64,000 nucleotides of DNA from Pseudisothecium myosuroides (lineage: Eukaryota > Streptophyta > Bryopsida > Hypnales > Lembophyllaceae): NCBI GenBank assembly GCA_951799445.1, contig OX637287.1, positions 51,427,724 to 51,491,723 of the forward strand, read 5' to 3'. The position numbers and the translations under genes were made by a program. The notes beneath the pieces are model-generated. The model worked only from the letters and a program-made list of their open reading frames with translations. It did not search any database and had not been told where the DNA came from. This document shows positions 25,307 through 37,281 of the stretch, piece by piece. How positions within the stretch are numbered: position 1 is the stretch's first letter; every line of letters begins with the position of its first letter.

Positions 25307-25513
25307 ATGTTTTTCTGCTTCGTGTGCGACGAGCAGCGCGAGGTGGTGGGCAGTCGCCCCGTGAACGGCGTTTGCGGCAACTGCGGCGGGCTGTTGAGCG
25401 AGGTGGAGATGCGGGACATGTACCGCTTCTGCTTCGTGCCGCTCTTCTGGAAGCACAAGAACCGCGTCGTATGTTCCCGCTGTGGCGCCCATTACAGAAG
25501 CCACTATTACTGA
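25307..25513 (+). CDS. Small zinc-ribbon protein (zinc_ribbon_15-like)
   Basis: This is a single-exon, 68-codon gene. The protein begins MFFCFV, followed by two CxxC pairs (CGNCGG near residue 23 and CSRCGA near residue 57) separated by a conserved-looking FCFVPLFWKHK stretch, the arrangement of a four-cysteine zinc ribbon. Plants have a family of about 70-100 residue proteins starting MFFFFVGG with the same CxxC - FFVPxW - CxxC layout, which supports the assignment; their biochemical role is not established. The coding part is much richer in G+C than its flanks. An AG acceptor-like site (TACCTGCAG) 13 bases before the ATG could end a 5'-leader intron. Open frames on the other strand are shadows of this GC-rich block. 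Confidence 0.7.
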   Translation: MFFCFVCDEQREVVGSRPVNGVCGNCGGLLSEVEMRDMYRFCFVPLFWKHKNRVVCSRCGAHYRSHYY

Positions 25514-26972
25514 ACCAAAGCCCTAAACGGAGCTGTTGCATTGTGGGGCTTGAGTTTTGAGAGTGCTTATGTACAGGGAAGACCGTTAACATGCGGCTAA
25601 ATGGAGTCATTTCTCAAAATGCAGCAAATCTTCTGCCCTACATATTGGATGTGGTAACGAAGAATGTGGAAAGCAGTGTTGAATTTGAAAATCAAGCACA
25701 TTTGCTCGTGTTTTAACAAGTTGAGCTAGTTAGGAAAATTAGATTTGGGACGATTGTTTCAAGAGCGATTTGGGATGCAGAGAAGGAATAGCCATGCATC
25801 TTAGTTTCTGTGGTTGGACTGATTTGATTTGTATTGGGTCGTGTTGATAATTGAAAGGGATTCCAAAGAAGTTTAGCATGTGTTATTTGGATATTGTCTG
25901 AATTAGTTGTAAATATTCAGACTGATGCCTCTCTGTGGGTATCCAAAATCAAGCACAGGCGCACTTTGTTTTGATTGTGTATTGATGCAACTTTGTTGTG
26001 AAGATCTAGCCTTATATGATGGCTCTTACCATCTAGATGTAGGGATTGCTTTAGGTGCAGTTACTTTACTACTTGTGGAAATTGCTAACTTGGGAGGGGG
26101 ATTTTCTCTACTTTTAGAGGAATACATTTTTCCTATTTCTCCTTGCTTAGAAGGGTCAATTTGGGAGCTACTACAAAATAGCTATTAAAGTGATCAATGT
26201 CAACTAAGTTGGAAATCTTAAAACCGTCAAAATAAACAATTCAACATAGTTGGAGACACCTTTTCCTAAAAATAATATTTTCATAATATTAGCAATTGAA
26301 AATCATGAATTTTCAAAAAAACAATTAGAGTTTTTGGATATGGCATGCAAATTCTATAAATTTTTAAAGTGAAAGGTCCCTAAACCACTGAATCCGTAAT
26401 ATTGTTGGATCTAAAACTGAAATCTCACAAAATCAACAGACAATTAATCATACTTAGGTATTGGGACGCTTTAATAGAAGTCTAGGAAACTTTAAGGGAA
26501 ATCTAGTGTACAAGAATGGGTACAAGGATTGTTTAGGATGTTTCCACCCAGTTTTTTGGTATTTTTTTTTGGACAAATGGTTATGTGGCCTTTCTTTCAA
26601 GAAGGTTTTGAATTTGTTGACTCTTTTATTTTGGGGGTTTGAATTGAAGGAGGCCAACTTTAAGTATGCAATTTTGAGTATGTAATTTTTGTACACAATT
26701 GTCGTATATGTTGGCTTTGCACGATGGATGAAATTAGATTTTGGAAACATTGAGGCAACAGTGTGCATGACCATCATTACAATCTGGCATTTTTAAACAC
26801 ATTCACCTTCTTTTTTTCCTAAAGACTTGAAGCTACCCATTTTTTTTAGGCAATTGACATTAAATTGCCTAAAAAAACACTGTTTCCACCTTACTTCTTC
26901 AAAATTCTTGATATCAAGGTGTAAGAGAAAGGATGTAAAGATAGGGGATGTTAAATGATCGGAACATCTTGA
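25514..26972. other. Intergenic, nothing recognised
   Basis: This is the 3' side of the zinc-ribbon gene, then AT-rich DNA. Short open frames at 25.9-26.8 kb have no recognisable content. Confidence 0.5.
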
Positions 26973-27170
26973 TGCTCCCTTGAATTAGGAGATGGAATAA
27001 TTAGTAACTTGGTTTTTGACCAGATTAGTAACCTTGTTCTGGGCCTGATTATTGATAACCTAGTAGCTTTGTAATGGGTCTGATTAGTAGCTTCATTCTT
27101 GGCCTAATTACTAGAAAGCTTAGCAACTTTGTAATTGCTCTAATTAGTAGCTGTGTTCTTGGCCTGATTA

Positions 27171-28174
27171 CCGTAGCCAGAGGTCACCTTCGGCGAAAAT
27201 TAATTAAAAAAAATTTAAGCCGAATAATTTTGAAAATTAATAAGTCATTCTGCCGAATTCAAAGGAAATTAATGGTAAAGAATGTCAAAATATTGAAAAA
27301 TATTCCAATTCAACTTGATGCCAACTCATGTCCTCCAAACTTTGGGTGGAGAGGTCGTTTTTATAATGAAGTCCATTATCCATCATGAATCCTCAAAGGA
27401 TATGGGACAATTTGAACATGAGAGCTTGACCTCTCATTGTCAAAACGCAGGAATTATGTTCAATGTAGAACTTTAGACCTCTTTTTGGCATAGTATAATA
27501 ATTTTTTTCAAAAAACTTTGAACTAAGAAAAGTTGTAAAATTAAGCTAAATTTCATCTCCAGAAATCCTTTTGTGATTTTGAGCCTCTAAAAAAAATTTA
27601 TGGACAAAAATCAAAGAGGATGTTTGAAAATGTCAAAGAAAATGTCCCTCCCAACCCCTCTCTAAATTTTATCCATAACTTTTGATTGGAGACTCTAAAT
27701 CTCAAACGGATTTTTGAAGATGAAATTTAGACTAAATTACCAACTTTTTTCAGTTCAAAGTTTTTTGAAAAAAATTATTCTACTATGCTAAAACGAGGTC
27801 TGAAGTTCTACATTTAACATAACTAAGTGTGAGAAGTTGAGCTTCTACTAATCCTTATTTACATATCCCACATGGTTAGTCTTACCTACTACTATCCCAC
27901 TTGTATAAAGAGATTGCTTGTACTCATCTTGATGTGCACATCATAAATGACTTCCACTTCCGTGTGGTGGTTAGAGACTAGTGTATCTAAAAGTATGCAA
28001 TGAAGAAATCTTTATGCAATTTTTTGAATTAATTTGAATGGTTGCCGAAAATTAAGAAAAAATATTCAATAATTGCCGAATAATCTCATAATGAAAAATG
28101 AATTGCCGAACCACTCATTCTGGTTTTAATTAATTATTCGGCAAATTTGTGCCGAAGGTGACCTCCGGGTACGG
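27171..28174. mobile_element. 1 kb inverted-repeat element inserted in the minisatellite
   Basis: The ends CCGTAGCCAGAGGTCACC and the inverse GGTGACCTCCGGGTACGG are flanked by TA on both sides (27169-27170 and 28175-28176), fitting a Tc1/mariner-type target. Subterminal blocks with TTCGGC/GCCGAA and AATTAATTA are also inverted. The centre (about 27410-27920) is a foldback related to the core of the 1934 and 6506 elements (shared CAAAAAACTTTGAACTA and GTTATGGACAAA-like blocks), although the outer ends are unrelated. Confidence 0.65.
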
Positions 28175-28215
28175 TACTAGCAAGCTTATTAGCTTTATAA
28201 TGGGTCTAATCATTA

Positions 28216-28561
28216 GAGGAGATCTGGCCGTCTGGAAGACCATTTTAGGGCTATTCCCAATGTTGGGAACCAACCTTGCTGTCAGAAAAAATTATTATTA
28301 AATGTGGCCGTTTGGAAGATTGTTTCAGGGTTGTTCCCAATGTTGGGAACCAACCCTGCTGTCAGAAAAAATTATTATTAAAAAATTTAAAAAAAAAAAT
28401 TTAAAATGTTAAAAGAATATTAAAATAAAAATAAAAAAAATAAAAAAATGACGTGGCAATCCCTCGGCCACGTCTGACTGGCCATGCGGCAACGTTTCAG
28501 CAGTCCTACAGAGTTCCCACAATCTGGGAACTCGCGGGCTCTTAGAAGCCCAAATCTCCTC
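28216..28561. mobile_element. Small inverted-repeat element with internal duplication
   Basis: The ends GAGGAGATCTGG and its inverse AAATCTCCTC interrupt the minisatellite. Inside, a unit of about 92 bp holding the palindrome TTCCCAATGTTGGGAA occurs twice (about 28225-28410), followed by an A/T tract and another near-palindrome GTTCCCACAATCTGGGAAC. There is no coding capacity. Confidence 0.55.
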
Positions 28562-29964
28562 CAATGTAGTAGCTTCATTCTTGGCCTAATTATTAGAAAG
28601 CTTAGCAGCTTTGTAATTGGTCTGATCAGAATCTTTGTTCTTAGCCTGATATTTGTAAGCTTAGTAGCTTTGTTAATAGCTTCACTATTCAGCTGATTAG
28701 TAGCTATATAATTGGTCTAACTAGAAGCTTCGTTGTTAGCCTGATTAGTAACATCGTTATTCGCTCGGTTAGGAAACCACATTATTGAATTTATTACTAA
28801 TCTCAATACACTCTTAACCCCTCAAACAATGATTGAACTTGAAAAAAAACTCTTTCAACAAGATTACAATGTATTCGCAAGTATCTTGAGATCAATTTGT
28901 GATCTAAGTTGCAATCGAACATTTCATGCCTCACTGAATTCTTAGTATTCGGTGAGTGCCCTCATTAAAAAATATACTTCTGAAATAGACCTCATTGGAT
29001 CTCCTTTAAAAGTTTAACGTGGGTATAGTGAAAACAAAACTCCAAGGGCATGAGCCTATTCACAACTTACTAATATAACATCCCAATGAAGTGGGGAATG
29101 AGGCTTTATTTCTAGTGCCAATGGCCGCAACTCACGTTAACCTTTTAAAGGAGATCACATGAGCTCTCAGCCATGGCCGCAACTCAACATGTTAGCATCA
29201 CTCATAATTCCAGTACAAACCAACACTCACAGAGTTCACTCCACAAGGCCGCGAACTGCAGCGGATGCACTTGGAACCTAATTGGCACCACCGAACCTTG
29301 CCCTTCAACAAATATACTTCGATGTACAGCTTCTCATCAGAGCAACGTTAAAAGAGCTTGTCCATGCAGAATCATGCCAACACCAGAGCTGAGATCTCCT
29401 TCCAGACTCTGCAGCAGAAATCATCGGGTGTTAACGGCAAGGAGGTATGGCCACAAATACCTGATCCATTTCCCTTATGGTTCTGCTGTTGCTGCAGTCA
29501 CCCACTGGTAAAACCCCCACCCCTAAGAGGTATTCTAGAAAACCGGACTGCGTTCCAATTGGCAGGGTTTAGGCTAGGAATCGCCTTAAATGACAGTAAC
29601 ATGAGCTTTGGTTCTCTCGAACATACCTGGGGGGGGGTTCAGCAACACTAGTTAATCGATTTAATACGCAGTATATGACACACGGTCTTCTAGGCCTATG
29701 GGACACTATTAACACCCATGTACCTATTGATGAAAACCATGTACCAAGCTTTGGATCTTGTGTTGGCCACGTGTGGCTTGAGGGGACTATTCACTCAAAA
29801 CATTCTTGATGGTGGGCCCAACGTACACAATTTCAGCAAAACGAATCCATTTACTCTAGGATACACAATTGGGGCATTAAAATAAATCAAGGATGACACA
29901 AAATACAATAAACGGCCTCGTGACCATATCAAAACAGCAGAGAAAAGCTCACCCCAGGGACGAA

Positions 29965-32353
29965 TCAGCTGTCAATCTTCTTCACATCTTTCAGTAATGT
30001 CTCCAGCTCTCCTGACTGTTGCCACAGACAAATCAGAACTTCAATCAGGTACATACTGGAAAATCTACACTAATACACCGCTCAAAGACAACGCCGACAT
30101 GAAACCTGGAGACTTACTCGGTGCATGGAGATGAGAATATCGGATCCTCCAAGAAACTCGCCATTCACGTAAACCTGTGGAATCGTTGGCCACTTACTGC
30201 ATCCAAAAGAACGAACCAATTCGATTTCATGCATCGAAAGAGAAGAGGAGGATCATTCACCGGATTACCAAAAACTTAAAGGCGAGTCCCAGTCTATATT
30301 ATGACAGGCAAAGATTAGACCACTACCTTCGGGCACTATGTACTGTACAGCAGAAAAAAACCTCCCCCAAAGCCTAGCTCCGTTAAACCCCGCAAATTGT
30401 AGCGCCATTTAAGGCAGTTTCTAATGCAGCTACTGTAGATTTTCCAGAACACCTTTGGGGAATAAGGTTCTCCTGCTAGAGAAAATATGCCAGTCGAAGA
30501 AACGAAGACAGAAATTCAATCCAAAGTGTGTCAAGCAACTACGCTGAGCAACTATAACCATGCATGTGCATTGGAAGTGCTAACACTCCACATAGGTCGA
30601 GTGATCCCTTTTTACACAAAAACAAATCACCTGTAATCCTTGACGGCTGTTCTGAGCTCCGGATCCACCAGAACGTTTCTGGACTGGTACTCCACCTCTG
30701 CAAGTAGCAAAGTAGGTGAGCCTATGAAGAAATCGAATTGATAAACGAAGAGGCTAGCATCAGATGCAGAGCCTCCCTCTCCCAATAGACCAAATTATAA
30801 GACATTTCCTGTTAAAATGTTCATTTCTGAAAGTTCAAATAGAACAAGCCTGGATCGTTTCTGGTGTACATCAAAAAAGAACCCCATCGGATTAGATTCA
30901 TAGAGTCTTCATGTTAAGTAACATCAACTTACAATTGAATAAATTTGTGAACCTTATTCGGGGATCTTTGAGATGTACACCAGAAACGTTGCAGCAAGAA
31001 AACTTCCTAGCTTATGGAGTTCAAGATAATAATCCATATCCAAACTCTGGAATTCGGGTAGGGACACATCTGGGCAATAGACACCTAGAATCGGAGGCTT
31101 TTGAGTTGTGCAATATTGTACCATGTTCCTCCAAAATGCGAACCACCATAGCACTGAATCCGCATTGGGGCGCCTGAGGCACCCCTTTCATGTAAACCAT
31201 CACTGGATTTTGCTTGACATCCTGCGTCCCAACAACAACGGAGAGAGAGATGGTGAGTGATCGTTCAGTTGAAGCTCCTGAAGGAGACACACAAGCTGTC
31301 AGAAGTAAGGTCAACTACAGAAACATCTGGAGGGATACGCCACTCGTAGAAAACCCATCCTCAGAGGTATTCTCGAAAACCTAGTCACCTTACAATTACG
31401 TTAGAAACTGCCTGAAATGGCACGGCAATTGCCAAGGTTTTAAGGCAGATAAATTTTCTACAATACATCTGGGAGGGGGGTCAACTCTTTACGGGCGTTA
31501 CAAGACGACATGTAATACCTTTTCGATGGCTTCATGCACGGAGGAAACAGAAGAAGCCTGTTTCTGAACAGGCTTAAAGTCGTCATGTGAATCTGCTTCA
31601 TCTCCGGCAGGGATGGTGATACTAGCTCGTGCTTGCAACCATAGCACTGCCATTCCAAATACAGTTTAATTCAACGCGTCCTCTTTTCCACTTGATCAAT
31701 AAATGAAATTAACAGAAACAGGTCTCCAAAATACAAGTCGTGCTAGAATATACATCAGAGCGAGAAGTCCCAATCCAATAGAACGACAACTCAACCACTC
31801 ACAAACTGTTCCCATTTTAACCTAATTCAACTCCACAAAAACAAGCCAGCAACTGAACCTGACTCAATCTCCTTCCTAAAACCCCAGCGACCACTTAAAC
31901 CCTGAATTCCAAATTCAAGGAAATAAGAGTTGGGATTAGTGATAAGAATATCACTAGTATACAAGTCTTACTAGATTACAATATCAAAGTACAAGACAGC
32001 GATAACTCTCGATCCAATAGAACGGCGATTCAACCACTCCTAAACTGTTCCCATTTTAACCTAATTCAACTCCACAAAAACAAGCCAGCAACTGAACATG
32101 GCTCATATCTCCTTCTCTAAACCCCAGCGACCACTTAAACCCTAATTTCGAAATCCAGGAAAGAAAAGTTGGGATTTATGATAAGAGTAGAATCGATACC
32201 ATTCTCTCCACCAAAGTTGAACCGTGATGGAGTATCCGTCGTCGCCGTCGCAGCTAAAACCCTCAAAGAGCGACCACGGTTCGGAGGCGGTGCCGCTGCT
32301 GCGACCCTTTGCAGTAGCTGCGAGAACCCTCGTCGTCCTCCCGTTCTCAACAT
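29965..32353 (-). CDS. GRXS15: Mitochondrial monothiol glutaredoxin, GRXS15 type
   Basis: This is a CGFS-class glutaredoxin expected to carry Fe-S clusters for mitochondrial assembly. Six exons, complement of 32200-32353, 31519-31631, 31122-31221, 30631-30697, 30118-30196 and 29965-30015, join in phase at GT-AG sites into 187 residues. Exon 1 encodes an Arg/Ala-rich, acid-poor N-terminus ([18 protein letters not shown]) typical of a mitochondrial presequence. Exon 2 carries [10 protein letters not shown], close to the GRXS15 linker. Exon 3 has [13 protein letters not shown] and the active site PQCGFS. Exon 4 has [17 protein letters not shown]. Exon 5 has the cis-Pro region [13 protein letters not shown] and GGSD. 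Exon 6 ends [16 protein letters not shown]. The length fits the family. Intron 1 holds a 239-bp tandem duplication. A truncated paralogue lies at 22075-23432. This copy keeps all key residues and is the likely functional one. Confidence 0.9.
31735..32197. repeat. 239-bp tandem duplication in glutaredoxin intron 1
   Basis: The block around 31770-31960 is repeated about 239 bp later (32010-32197): ATCCAATAGAACG, CTGTTCCCATTTTAACC, ACAAGCCAGCAACTGAAC and CCCAGCGACCACTTAAACCCT occur in both, in order. The second copy adjoins the exon 1 splice donor. The duplication is purely intronic and leaves the coding sequence intact. Confidence 0.85.
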
Positions 32354-32684
32354 AGCGTTTGCCGAAACAACTATTACAACTATGGAGTTCCAACCTCAGA
32401 ACCCTAAATTCTTGTGCGCTGTTTAACACCACCACACAATGAAGAGCAATACTTCAACTCACACAGAGAAACAAAAGGAAAGCAAATCTAATGGCAAAAC
32501 CAACAGGGCTCTACTAGAGCTGCAAATTATGTCGTAGCGACAGAGGGAAGACGTATTGTTTTCAGTGATGTATGCTTGAATGGCCAAAACGTGGTTGCCC
32601 TTCCTGGTCTACAGTTGTTTACTAGTATTGGATTTCATCATTGAGGAACTTTCAAGGAAGGTAGCGAAACATAAGGAAAGTTAC

Positions 32685-33235
32685 CCCCTAAATGACCGAA
32701 TGACCATTCAAAATTTGGCAAGTATGTAACTAACATGATATAAGATGCGAATGTCAAAAAAATTTAACCATGTTTAGTGTAAACATCTCACTTTAGGAGG
32801 AGTTTCAATGTCCAATTTTTAGTTGATTAACAGACTGAAACTCAAGTTTCATCTTCATTACTATTTGGATGAAAGTCATCCAAAATTGTTGGAGATACTT
32901 TATCAAGTTGTTGTCCTATAGTTGGATTTGGTATTAGTAGAGTACATATTTTTCTAAAATTGCAAATGTGGAATTATATCAAGTGGTTGACCAAGCCAAA
33001 ATTGCATCATATTTTGCTTGTAAATGAATTTAGAAGGAATTTTGAAATTTCCCTTTCAAAATTTATAAAAAAATAACGTTGATAGCATTGGTGATCTAAC
33101 CGTAAGGATAGAATCTAAAAATCAAAGTCTACAACTTTTATTTGTATATCACTTCCAAAATATTCTTCCAAATAGTACTTTACAATGATTTTTCTCGAAT
33201 CGTGAATTCTGGTGAAGGCTTTGGATGTTTAGGGG
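32685..33235. mobile_element. TTAA-type inverted-repeat element, degenerate
   Basis: The left end CCCCTAAATGACCGAATG and right end TTGGATGTTTAGGGG are imperfect inversions. TTAA follows on the right (33236-33239), but the left flank reads TTAC. Internal blocks resemble other family members (a CCGTAAGGATAGAATCT stretch matches the TACGGTTAGATTCTTA stretch of copies 2 and 3). Confidence 0.5.
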
Positions 33236-33239
33236 TTAA

Positions 33240-33940
33240 AGTCTCTTGACTGATCAAAAATAAATAAATAAATAAAATCTTTTAATTTCAAATGTTATAA
33301 TCTTTTAATCTATGTGGTCAAAGTTTCTGAGATTTTTTTTACATATTTTCATAGTAGTCTAGTACAAATTTGTATGGTTGAATTGTTATTTTTTTTTTTT
33401 TTCATTTTTTCATTTTTGCCCTAAAAAGTGGCAATTTTTCACGATTTGTGTCCAAAACGTGCCTCATTCCTATAGGAGTAACCCTTTAATGCTCATTTTT
33501 TTTTGTAAATATCTACATATTTTTTCATGTTTTTGATTACAAGGATGGAGTATATTGCAATTAGCACCAAAAAGGTTTCATTAAGCTCCAAAGTTTCATT
33601 GAAAAGATGTTTGGATGTCAATAGGATTCGGAAAGAAAAAATGAATAAAAAATTGTGTAGATGAGAAGGTGACAGATAAAATTGTGACATAATTTGCATT
33701 TAACCCCTTATTGACTAAGGAGCTTACTTTAGGCTTTTTGAGAACTCGGGCACCTTCTATTGACTTTATAATTTGAAACTTCTGCATGAAATTTTTAGAA
33801 TGGATGCTAATCAGAAAATAAATTGTTTCACATCTAATTCCAATAAAAATTGCAAAAGTTATAAATTTTATTTTATTTCGATGTGGAAGCGGGAAGCTAA
33901 AAATGTATTCTAAAGAACTATTGATTTGATTTGATTGTGG
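33240..33940. other. AT-rich stretch, nothing recognised
   Basis: No gene is seen. A block at about 33740-33775 (ACCTTCTATTGACTTTATAA) resembles the reverse complement of about 53312-53360, just right of the CACTA element, so both belong to a dispersed repeat. Confidence 0.4.
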
Positions 33941-33954
33941 AAACATTTGAACCA

Positions 33955-34190
33955 ATGGTGCTAGTGTGTGAGCATGAAAATGCAAGCATGTGAGCCTTGA
34001 GCATATATATAAGTAGATATCCTACAACCAGTGAAGGTGCTCATAACATATACATCTATAATATAGATATCTATACTATAGTTACACTATAATTATAGAA
34101 GGTTTCTATAATATAGACACCTATAACATAGGTGTATAGTTTTCTAGGCTCATAGGCTCATGCTTCTATGCTCGCTTAGTAGCAACCCTC
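33955..34190. mobile_element. Small MULE-like non-autonomous element, copy 1
   Basis: The ends GGTGCTAGTGTGTGAGC and the inverse GCTCGCTTAGTAGCAACC are flanked by the direct repeat ACATTTGAACCA (33943-33954 and 34191-34202). A 9-12 bp target duplication is in the Mutator-like range. The centre is AT-rich with TATAGGT/ACCTATA inversions. A related copy lies at 59864-60125. Confidence 0.6.
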
Positions 34191-34202
34191 ACATTTGAAC
34201 CA

Positions 34203-34264
34203 TTCAATTCTCAATAATGAGATGACAGTTACTTGTGAGGAGTTTTATTTTGCAAGGCAATGAA

Positions 34265-34299
<35 letters not shown>

Positions 34300-35018
34300 T
34301 TTGTTTTTTGAACTCACTTTTGAAAATTTCCAATTAATTTTAAAATCATAATATGTATATTGTTTATTATAACATTCTTATTATTAGAATTTATAATTTT
34401 CAATTTAAAAAAAAAGTTAATAGTGATTTAGATTTTTCTTTCATCCAATACAACCTTCTACTTTATAATTTTAAAAGATGAACACTAAATTTTTTTTGGT
34501 TAAATTTTTTTTTTATAATCTCAACTGATTTTGCCACATATTGACTAAATTGCAAAGACATGGATTTTTTTTTAAATATTAAAAGACAATACTTCACTTT
34601 TAGAAAGGGCTAAAAAAAATACTCTTAGAAGTTTAAGCACATTGAACTTGCTATCAATTAATGACAATTTTTACTCTAAAATTCTAAAAAAGATGCACTT
34701 GAATAAATTAACTAAAGAATCCTATGGTTGGATTTCTTATAGAATAAATATAGATTAAGATTATAGCCTTGCTATGGATATGAGTATTTTGAAGTATTAG
34801 TTTTTTAAAATACAACAATAAATTAGGGATTAATATAAGATATACTTTTTTTAAATACTTTATTTAATTCAATTTCATTGATAAAGAAAGTGTGACTTTT
34901 GAAGATTCTAGCATTACTTTGGACCAATGATTTTGCTCATCATTTTAAATATGGGCTTTGGAGTGCTTAGGAGGTAAAAATAACACTATTGAACTTTAAC
35001 CCCTAAAATTTCATGAAT
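34203..35018. other. AT-rich stretch with (AT)n microsatellite
   Basis: A perfect AT dinucleotide tract lies at about 34269-34296. No gene or other structure is recognised. Confidence 0.5.
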
Positions 35019-35020
35019 GC

Positions 35021-35280
35021 CATATTTAACTACTATTGGACTATTCAATGAATTCTGGACTTTACATCGGGAGATCTCTTAAAAAAATCATCAGGAGATC
35101 TCCCGATGTTTCTATTGATCTCTTGATGTTTGTATAGATCTCCGGATGTTTTGTATTGATCTCTCGATGTTTTGCATAGAACTCTCGATGTTTTGGATTA
35201 TTGCCTGATGACCATTTTTTTTTCTCTTGATGACCATTATTAATTCTGGACTTTCAATAGTCCAAAAGTAGTTAAATGTG
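35021..35280. mobile_element. Small inverted-repeat element carrying a GATCTC minisatellite
   Basis: The terminal inversion is CATATTTAACTACTATTGG at 35021 with CCAAAAGTAGTTAAATGTG ending at 35280. Inside, about six units of roughly 24 bp (GATCTCYYGATGTTTTGTA-like, about 35090-35200) are tandemly arrayed. It is non-coding. Confidence 0.6.
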
Positions 35281-35297
35281 ACATATGACTATGTTTT

Positions 35298-36640
35298 CAC
35301 CGGAAACGCTCAAAAACTGCCACTTTTAATACAAGTACCAAATTTTTGAAAAAAAACTTTTTTTGACACATGTAACCGTAGGATCATGTAGTATATTGGC
35401 TTGAGAACATGTGGTAAAAATTTCAGAAATTTCCACCGCATAGATTGCAAGATATAAGCATTCAAATTCATTGAAAACATTTATTTGGCCCAGCAAAAAA
35501 CATGGCAGTTGTACTTCACAAGCTCACTTTTCTATGAAAAAATGTCCAAATTGGTGGTGCTTCTTTGGATTCTTTTTCTTAGACAAATTGACTACATGTT
35601 TGAAAAATTTTACATCATTTGTGTCAAAAAAAAATTTCATATCATTTGGAATTGTACAACATCTAGGAAAAAAATAGTAAGTAGAAAGAAGTAGAGAATG
35701 ATTTAAAATACAAAATGGTTAAGAATTTAGTTATGGAATTGAAAAATGCCAATTCCAATGGTTGCAACGTTGTAATAAACAATTTACATCCTATGATTTT
35801 ATTTTTTTCAAAAATTATTGAAAATTGAGTAAGATAAAGGATTTCAAAGTTTATTTTAGAGTAGAGAAGCCATAACTGCCCGCAAACAAAACTGCCTCAT
35901 AACTTTTGACTCATTGATTGAAATGAAATGATTAAAAGATTTCCATGTATATATAACTCTAGAAAACCAATTTCAAATTTTTGTTTTTGAAAAAAGTGAT
36001 TTTTTCCTATTTTGCCCAGACTGCCTAGCCGAGGAAAAAAATAACATATTTGGCCATAACTTTTGACTCATATTTTCCAGTGTTATGAATTTAGTGTGTA
36101 TGAAAGATATTCCTCGTGCCGACTTCTTATTAAATTTTTAGCCTAAAATATGCAATTCTCTAGTCACATGTACCTGCCCAAAATTTCTATGTTGCCAAAA
36201 AACACATGCTGGTTCTTTAGGTGTTACTTCCTAGAACCAAATTGTGTTTTTCAGCAATATAGCGATTTTGGGCAGCTCACTACAACATTGTATGATAGTT
36301 AGATTCTTTTATAGATTGGACAGTCTGGGTAGAAAAAAAAATCACTTATTTTAGAAACAAAAATTTTAAATTAGTTTCTTAAATTTATGGAAAGCTTTGA
36401 ATCATTCCATTTTGATTAATAAAATGAAAGTTATGAGGAACTTTTATTTGCTGGCAATTATGGATTCACTACTCCTAAATAAACTTTGAAGTTGTGAATT
36501 TAACTCAATTTTCAATATTTTTTGAAAAAAAAAAATCATAGGATGTAAATTGTTTATTACAACACTACAACCATTGGAATTGGCATTTTCCAATTCCATA
36601 ACTAAAATCTTAACAATTTAGTATTTTGAATCAACGCAAT
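35298..36640. repeat. Inverted-repeat region (family shared with 55920-57720)
   Basis: The arms at about 35690-36010 and about 36330-36640 are inverse copies of each other (AATGCCAATTCCAATGGTTG against CAACCATTGGAATTGGCATT-like, TTACATCCTATGATTTTATT against AATCATAGGATGTAAA). The left part, including the ATTGTACAA site at 35653-35661, recurs in reverse orientation at about 55920-57720, where that site is occupied by a foldback element. Confidence 0.65.
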
Positions 36641-37281
36641 AATACTAAAGCACCACTCCACAATAGCATGGAAACTCCAAATCCCAGCAATCTTCACCAA
36701 GGCTTCATCCTATGCAGTAAAGTAGGTATCCCAAAACCGCCAATAATTGCTATTGTGCCTAATTACTACTATTAGACTGTTCAAATTCTTATATATTCTT
36801 ATTGGCAAGGAAAAGGAGGTTCCAACGTACTAAAGACCGCAACATTTGGATATTGTATGCAAAAGTTATGAAGAAACAAAGTTTGGTTCTAAAAGCGTTT
36901 CTTTCACAGAGGTACATAACTGATTTTGGAGATGTACACACACTGAAGATGGCGCTTTAAGATCAGTGGCGCATTTGGGATGCTTACCTTATAAGTTTTG
37001 TATCAAGGTGAACATGAACGTCAAGCCTTGCAAAACCTCATGAAAACTAAAGATAAACACTAGAATGGCAATGGTAAGGATACTGAGGAAAAGATACTAA
37101 TCTACTAGCTCTAATTCAAAAATCCCCTTGCGGCCTTGCCAGCCAATCTTGACAGCACTTCTCCAAGAATTAATAGCTTCAATCCTTGTAACGAAAATTT
37201 TCTTGGAAAAAATATTGTTGGCCAAACATGCGCTCAACAAGGGCCAAGTCTATTTCTATAGCCGGCTTTCAAGAACTTTAA

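Larger units (their letters stand above)
26973..31445. repeat. Right copy of segmental duplication (partner 21285-23640)
   Basis: The minisatellite, the spacer (GAAAC/ACTCTTTCA, AGATTACAATGTA, TCACTGAATTCTTAGTA), the glutaredoxin exons 3-6 and part of intron 2 recur here in the same order as in 21285-23640. The right copy is longer because of interruptions at 27171-28174, 28216-28561 and about 29429-29955. Exonic identity is high, so the duplication is not very old. Confidence 0.8.

Noticed and set aside
29429..29955. Interpretation of the extra block as an intron of GRXS15
   Set aside because: It lies after the stop codon and does not end in AG at the homology border.
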